This document shows, one piece after another, positions 3,972 through 7,268 of a stretch of 7,268 bases of DNA (position 1 is the first letter of the stretch; every line of letters starts with the position of its first letter). Position numbers and translations under genes: made by a program. The notes beneath the pieces are model-generated. The model was not told where the DNA came from and searched no databases. It worked only from the letters and a program-made list of their open reading frames with translations. This stretch comes from an uncultured Bacilli bacterium. GTDB taxonomy: Bacteria > Bacillota_I > Bacilli_A > RF39 > UBA660. The DNA is taken from the NCBI GenBank assembly GCA_949113215.1, contig CARZYU010000031.1, forward strand, positions 2,486-9,753, in the 5' to 3' direction.

Positions 3972-6188
3972 ATGAAGAAAACATTCGAATTAGAATTCTA
4001 TGGAAGAACGATTACCATTGAAAATGGAGAATTGGCAAAGCAAGCAGATGGAGCTGTGTTGGTACGCTATGGAGATACGGTAGTATTATCTACGGCCGTG
4101 GTAAGTGATAATGCCAATGTATTATCTGACTTTTTTCCGTTACAAGTACAATATCAAGAAAAACTTTATTCTGTTGGTAAAATTCCAGGAGGATTCATCA
4201 AAAGGGAAGGTAGGCCTACCGATGCAGCTACATTGGCCGCTCGTATGATCGATCGTCCCATGCGTCCACTGTTTCCAGAGAATTTCCGTAATGAAGTACA
4301 AGTTATCAACGAAGTGTTAAGTGTCGATCAAGATAACTTACCAGAACTAGCAGCACTACTTGGCTCAAGTCTTGCCGTATCGATTAGTCAAATTCCATTT
4401 TTTGGTCCCATTGCTGCAGTCAAAGTAGGAAGAGTCGATGGAGAGTACATCATCAATCCGACGATCGAGCAGATGGAAAAGAGTGATATCGATCTTACCG
4501 TAGCAGGAACGAAAGATGCCATCAACATGGTAGAATCTTCTGCCAAACAAGTAGCCGAAGATGATATGTTAGAGGCTTTGATGTTAGGTCATGAGGCTAT
4601 CAAAAAGTTAGTGGCGTTCGAAGAAGAAATCATCCGTGAAATCGGTAAAGAGAAGATGGAATACCAAGTTCTTGAAATTAGTGACGACTTAAGAAAAGAA
4701 GTAGAAGAACTTGCTTCCAAGTCGTTGGATGAAGCACTTCATTTGACCATTGATAAATTACAAAAAGAAGCAAGAATTGCTGAAGTAAAAGAAAATGTTG
4801 TTTCCAAATACGAGGAAGAAAATAGTGATCTAAATGAAAAGGAATTGGTAGAGCTCATTACCAAAGTAAAATTAATTTTAGCCGATTTGGAATATCGTTT
4901 GTTCCGTAATATTGTAGTGAAAGAGAAATGTCGTGCAGACGGAAGAAAGATGACGGAAATTAGACCATTATCAACGGCCATTGATCTTTTGCCAAGGACC
5001 CATGGATCAGCTTTGTTTACAAGGGGCCAAACACAGAGTTTAAGTGTGACGACATTGGGAGCTTTGGGAGAACATCAAATATTAGATGGACTCAGTTTAG
5101 AAGACCAAAAGAGATTTATGTTACATTATAATTTCCCAGCTTTTTCCGTCGGTGAAACAGGACGTTATGGAGCACCAGGAAGAAGAGAAATTGGTCATGG
5201 AGCTTTAGGAGAAAAGGCTTTGGCCCAAGTCATTCCTTCGGAAGAAGAATTTCCTTATACCATTCGTGTGGTCTCAGAAATCTTGGAAAGCAATGGAAGT
5301 AGTTCTCAAGCCAGTATTTGTGCTGGATGTATGAGTTTGATGGCAGCAGGGGTTCCCATCAAGGCACCAGTTGCTGGAATTGCCATGGGATTGATTACAT
5401 CCGATGATGATTATACGATTCTTACGGATATTCAAGGAATGGAAGACCATCTAGGAGATATGGATTTTAAAGTCGCAGGTACGAGAAATGGAATTTGTGC
5501 CTTACAGATGGACATTAAGATCAAGGGAATTACCAAGGAAATCTTAAAACAAGCTCTCTACCAAGCCAAAGATGCTAGAATGGAAATCTTGGATGTCATC
5601 CAAAATCAAATTCCAGAGCCAAGAAAAGAAGTATCGAAGTATGCTCCTAAGATGATGACCTTTACGATCGATCCAGGCAAGATTCGTGAAGTCATTGGTA
5701 AGGGCGGAGAAATGATTACGAAGATCATTTGTGAAGCAAGTAATGTGACGGATGTCAACAACATCAATGCGGTTAAAGTCGATTTAGAAGACGATGGACG
5801 AGTCATCATCTATCATACTGATCAAGAAGTGATCGATCGTACAGCAGATATGATCAAAGATGTTATCAAAGAAGCGGTGGAAGGTGAAATTTATCCTGCC
5901 AAAGTTGTCAAAGTAGAAGACTTCGGATGCTTCGTTCAACTCTGGCCTGGTTGTGAAGGATTGGTTCATGTATCACAACTAGATCATAAACGAGTAGAAA
6001 AAGCAGGAGATGTAGTTCACGAGGGTGATGAAATCGTCGTAAAATGTCTGGGAGTGGATAAACGAGGAAGACTCAACTTTTCGCGAAAAGAAGTTTTACC
6101 AAAACCAAAGGCTCCTAAGAAAAAAGAGGAAGAAGTAACATGCGAGAAGTCAGACCAGGACAAATCTATCGACATTTCAAAGGAATGA
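3972..6188 (+). CDS. pnp: Polyribonucleotide nucleotidyltransferase (PNPase)
   Basis: Phosphorolytic 3'-5' exoribonuclease of RNA turnover; a trimer in the cytoplasm, often with RNase E/Y and RNA helicase partners. The 738-residue product has the full layout: first RNase PH domain (about 1-145, with [14 protein letters not shown] at 69-82 and [10 protein letters not shown] at 94-103), a helical linker (about 150-310), second RNase PH domain (about 320-545) with the phosphate-binding GSSSQAS (442-448) and the catalytic acidic cluster in [20 protein letters not shown] (485-504), KH domain with GKGG (576-579) and S1 domain (about 637-706, [10 protein letters not shown] and LVHVSQLD). The tail from 711 is Lys/Glu-rich. 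ATG 3972 is preceded by AGGAGG (3958-3963). The last 49 nt overlap the DUF1653 gene in another reading frame, so the final 16 residues are constrained by that gene's ribosome site and start. All key residues are present; active enzyme expected. Confidence 0.98.
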   Translation: MKKTFELEFYGRTITIENGELAKQADGAVLVRYGDTVVLSTAVVSDNANVLSDFFPLQVQYQEKLYSVGKIPGGFIKREGRPTDAATLAARMIDRPMRPLFPENFRNEVQVINEVLSVDQDNLPELAALLGSSLAVSISQIPFFGPIAAVKVGRVDGEYIINPTIEQMEKSDIDLTVAGTKDAINMVESSAKQVAEDDMLEALMLGHEAIKKLVAFEEEIIREIGKEKMEYQVLEISDDLRKEVEELASKSLDEALHLTIDKLQKEARIAEVKENVVSKYEEENSDLNEKELVELITKVKLILADLEYRLFRNIVVKEKCRADGRKMTEIRPLSTAIDLLPRTHGSALFTRGQTQSLSVTTLGALGEHQILDGLSLEDQKRFMLHYNFPAFSVGETGRYGAPGRREIGHGALGEKALAQVIPSEEEFPYTIRVVSEILESNGSSSQASICAGCMSLMAAGVPIKAPVAGIAMGLITSDDDYTILTDIQGMEDHLGDMDFKVAGTRNGICALQMDIKIKGITKEILKQALYQAKDARMEILDVIQNQIPEPRKEVSKYAPKMMTFTIDPGKIREVIGKGGEMITKIICEASNVTDVNNINAVKVDLEDDGRVIIYHTDQEVIDRTADMIKDVIKEAVEGEIYPAKVVKVEDFGCFVQLWPGCEGLVHVSQLDHKRVEKAGDVVHEGDEIVVKCLGVDKRGRLNFSRKEVLPKPKAPKKKEEEVTCEKSDQDKSIDISKE
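6124..6130 (+). promoter_or_regulatory. Ribosome binding site of the DUF1653 gene inside pnp
   Basis: AAGAGGA, 9 nt before ATG 6140, formed by the Lys/Glu codons of the PNPase tail. It closely resembles the stretch just before the pnp start (3953-3974). It supports ATG 6140 as the start despite the 49-nt overlap. Confidence 0.75.
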
Positions 6189-6367
6189 AAGTAAGGATCC
6201 TTGCTTTAGCAAAAGATTCTGAAACCTTAGAAGAAATGATCGTTTATTCCCATGTGGGTTGTGACGATGAAGTTTGGGTGAGAAGCAAAGAGATGTTTTT
6301 ATCCAAAGTTGATCATGAGAAATATCCAGATGTCAAACAAGATTATCGTTTTGAATTAATCAAATGA
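6140..6367 (+). CDS. DUF1653 family protein
   Basis: A 75-residue soluble protein of the DUF1653 family, whose members are short and lack an established function. Family marks: [12 protein letters not shown] (7-18, usual form GKYRHFKG), [14 protein letters not shown] (26-39, usual SETLEELVVYRAL), [10 protein letters not shown] (44-53, usual LWVRPLEMF) and RFELI near the end, together spanning the whole protein. The start at ATG 6140 keeps the N-terminal YRHFKG block; the later ATG at 6185, which overlaps the pnp stop, would destroy it. The gene begins 49 nt inside pnp in the +2 frame, so it is co-transcribed and probably translationally coupled to PNPase. The TGA stop lies in the 3' arm of the terminator. 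Its placement suggests co-regulation with RNA turnover, but no function can be stated. Confidence 0.87.
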   Translation: MREVRPGQIYRHFKGMKVRILALAKDSETLEEMIVYSHVGCDDEVWVRSKEMFLSKVDHEKYPDVKQDYRFELIK

Positions 6368-6378
6368 TAATCTTTTTT
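6341..6378 (+). terminator. Terminator of the rpsO-pnp-DUF1653 unit
   Basis: GATTATC (6341-6347) pairs perfectly with GATAATC (6366-6372) and continues inward (GTTTTGA with TCAAAT, one bulged T and one G-U pair) to a 5-nt loop near 6355-6359, giving a stem of about 13 bp followed by six T (6373-6378). The whole 5' arm and loop are coding sequence of the DUF1653 gene. Confidence 0.85.
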
Positions 6379-6401
6379 GTTCCTCGCATGAGAAACGTAA
6401 A

Positions 6402-6429
6402 ATCATCATATAGTAGGTTAGGTGATGAT
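6402..6429 (+). repeat. Inverted repeat ATCATCA/TGATGAT before a start codon
   Basis: ATCATCA (6402-6408) and TGATGAT (6423-6429) are exact reverse complements separated by 14 bases; the second arm touches ATG 6430. The ribosome site AGGTGAT (6420-6426) lies partly in the loop and partly in the second arm, so if the segment is transcribed the hairpin could mask it. A weak TATAGT (6409-6414) lies in the loop, so it could instead be an operator. Confidence 0.4.
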
Positions 6430-7268
6430 ATGAAACAAAAAGTATGGGAAATGTTAGGGGCTGTTTTACTGATTTGTTTTAGTTTTTATTATACGGATAA
6501 GGCAGTCGATATCATGCGAAGAAACGATCCGATTATGAAGGAAATTGAACAAGTAGCAAAGGAAAAAATCGTAAAAGCAGAGGATGCTGTTTTAAAGGAG
6601 CAGTATTTGATTCCTGGTTACAATGGCCAAAAAGTAAATGAAGTAGAAAGTTTTCAGAAGATGAAGCAATATGGAGAATACAAGGAAAGCTTATTGGTGT
6701 TTGAAGAAACAACTCCTACCATCAGTGTAGAGGAATATTATGATCGTTTTATTTTGAGTGGTAATTCGGTAAAAAATTCTGTTTCTCTTGTATTTAAAGT
6801 GAGCAAGGATACATCGGCCATTTCCGAAATCGAAAACATATTAAATGCAAAGAATGTAAGAGCAACTTTCTTTTTGGATGGTACCATTCTTGACAAAAAT
6901 CCAGATCTTGTCTATCAATTGGCACGAGATGAAATGGAACTGGAAATTTTAAATTATGATTCATCTTACGATGAGTTGATGTTTCATGATTCTCTAACGA
7001 AATTAAAAAGTATCACAAATTTGAAAGGAAAATATTGTTATGCGGAATATGATCAAAAAGAAATCTTAGAACTCTGTGGGAAGCAGAAAATGCACACTAT
7101 TATTCCGACGATTTTAGTCAACAATCAACCTTTTTCTACCGTAAAAAATAAAATGATGAGTGGCAGTATCATCGCATTTTCGAATTTTGATTCTACCCTA
7201 AAAAAGGAACTCCCCGTTATCATTGATTACATCAACCAGCGAGGTTATCAAATGACAACTCTTGATTT
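6430..7268 (+). CDS. Membrane-anchored NodB-like (polysaccharide deacetylase fold) protein, 5' part
   Basis: The first 279 codons are present; the gene runs off the window. The product has a hydrophobic helix at residues 6-21 (signal anchor), a helical stalk (about 25-60), a segment with YLIPGYNGQKVN (59-70) and MKQYGEYKESLLVF (78-91), then a domain whose order resembles NodB/polysaccharide deacetylases: VSLVFKVSKD (118-127) where active enzymes have a TFDDG-type motif, ATFFLDG (145-151), ELEILNYDSSYD (170-181) where the metal-binding HxxxH lies, KYCYAEY (201-207) in place of RxPYG, and SGSIIAFSN (244-252) where LLHD is usual, ending DYINQRGYQMTTLD. ATFFL and the GY.MTTL end are typical of the fold. 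The catalytic Asp and the metal-binding His residues are all replaced, so it is probably not a metal-dependent deacetylase. The start ATG 6430 follows AGGTGAT (6420-6426). Extracytoplasmic location and a cell-wall binding role are inference. Confidence 0.68.
   Translation, partial: MKQKVWEMLGAVLLICFSFYYTDKAVDIMRRNDPIMKEIEQVAKEKIVKAEDAVLKEQYLIPGYNGQKVNEVESFQKMKQYGEYKESLLVFEETTPTISVEEYYDRFILSGNSVKNSVSLVFKVSKDTSAISEIENILNAKNVRATFFLDGTILDKNPDLVYQLARDEMELEILNYDSSYDELMFHDSLTKLKSITNLKGKYCYAEYDQKEILELCGKQKMHTIIPTILVNNQPFSTVKNKMMSGSIIAFSNFDSTLKKELPVIIDYINQRGYQMTTLD

Noticed and set aside
6185..6187. ATG overlapping the pnp stop as the DUF1653 start
   Set aside because: It would remove the conserved YRHFKG block, and a good ribosome site precedes ATG 6140.
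6386..6414. Promoter for the NodB-like gene (TATAGT at 6409-6414)
   Set aside because: No acceptable -35 at 16-18 bases, and the implied start would leave almost no leader before ATG 6430; mentioned only with the inverted repeat.
1..7268. CRISPR array, tRNA or rRNA gene, insertion sequence, attachment site or replication origin
   Set aside because: No regularly spaced repeats, cloverleaf or transposase-like frame were seen on either strand.

Overview
The window is a stretch of low-GC (AT-rich) Bacillota chromosome. The evidence is the housekeeping sigma factor followed by trmK, a type of rpsO-pnp pair seen widely in bacteria, AT-rich codon use, strong AGGAGG-type ribosome binding sites and near-consensus sigma-70/SigA promoters. 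TGA is used as a stop at least three times (rpoD, pnp, the DUF1653 gene), so the code is standard and this is not a UGA-reading mollicute. The combination of a serpin, a DUF1653 gene and a degenerate NodB-like membrane protein next to pnp suggests a gut-type Firmicute, perhaps near the Erysipelotrichia; that placement is inference from gene content only. Every gene lies on the + strand, and no gene-free gap exceeds about 200 bases.

Layout. (1) 2-1254: the 3' end of rpoD and trmK, joined by a TGATG overlap and closed by a terminator hairpin that includes the trmK stop codon. (2) 1307-3040: a monocistronic gene for a membrane-anchored serpin with its own promoter, whose -35/-10 spacer contains nine consecutive G, followed by its own terminator. 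(3) 3053-3484: a monocistronic 110-residue protein driven by a perfect TTGACA-N17-TATAAT promoter beside a 10-bp palindrome; it resembles the core of ImmA/IrrE metalloproteases but has lost the HExxH zinc site. (4) 3539-6378: the rpsO-pnp-DUF1653 transcription unit, with an S15-type structured leader, an intercistronic terminator between rpsO and pnp, a 49-nt overlap of pnp with the DUF1653 gene, and a terminator at the end. (5) 6430-7268: the start of a membrane-anchored NodB-like protein with substituted catalytic motifs, cut by the window end.

How it fits together. The core genes serve transcription initiation (RpoD), tRNA methylation (TrmK), the ribosome (S15) and RNA turnover (PNPase). 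Between the two core blocks sits an accessory pair, each gene with its own promoter and terminator: the serpin, predicted to act outside the cell on proteases, and the pseudo-ImmA protein. The points most worth following are the poly-G tract in the serpin promoter, which looks like a phase-variable switch of spacer length; the unusual serpin architecture (about 120 extra residues in the body and about 13 extra in the reactive loop, each carrying one of the only two cysteines); and two apparent pseudoenzymes (ImmA/IrrE-like and NodB-like) in 7 kb.
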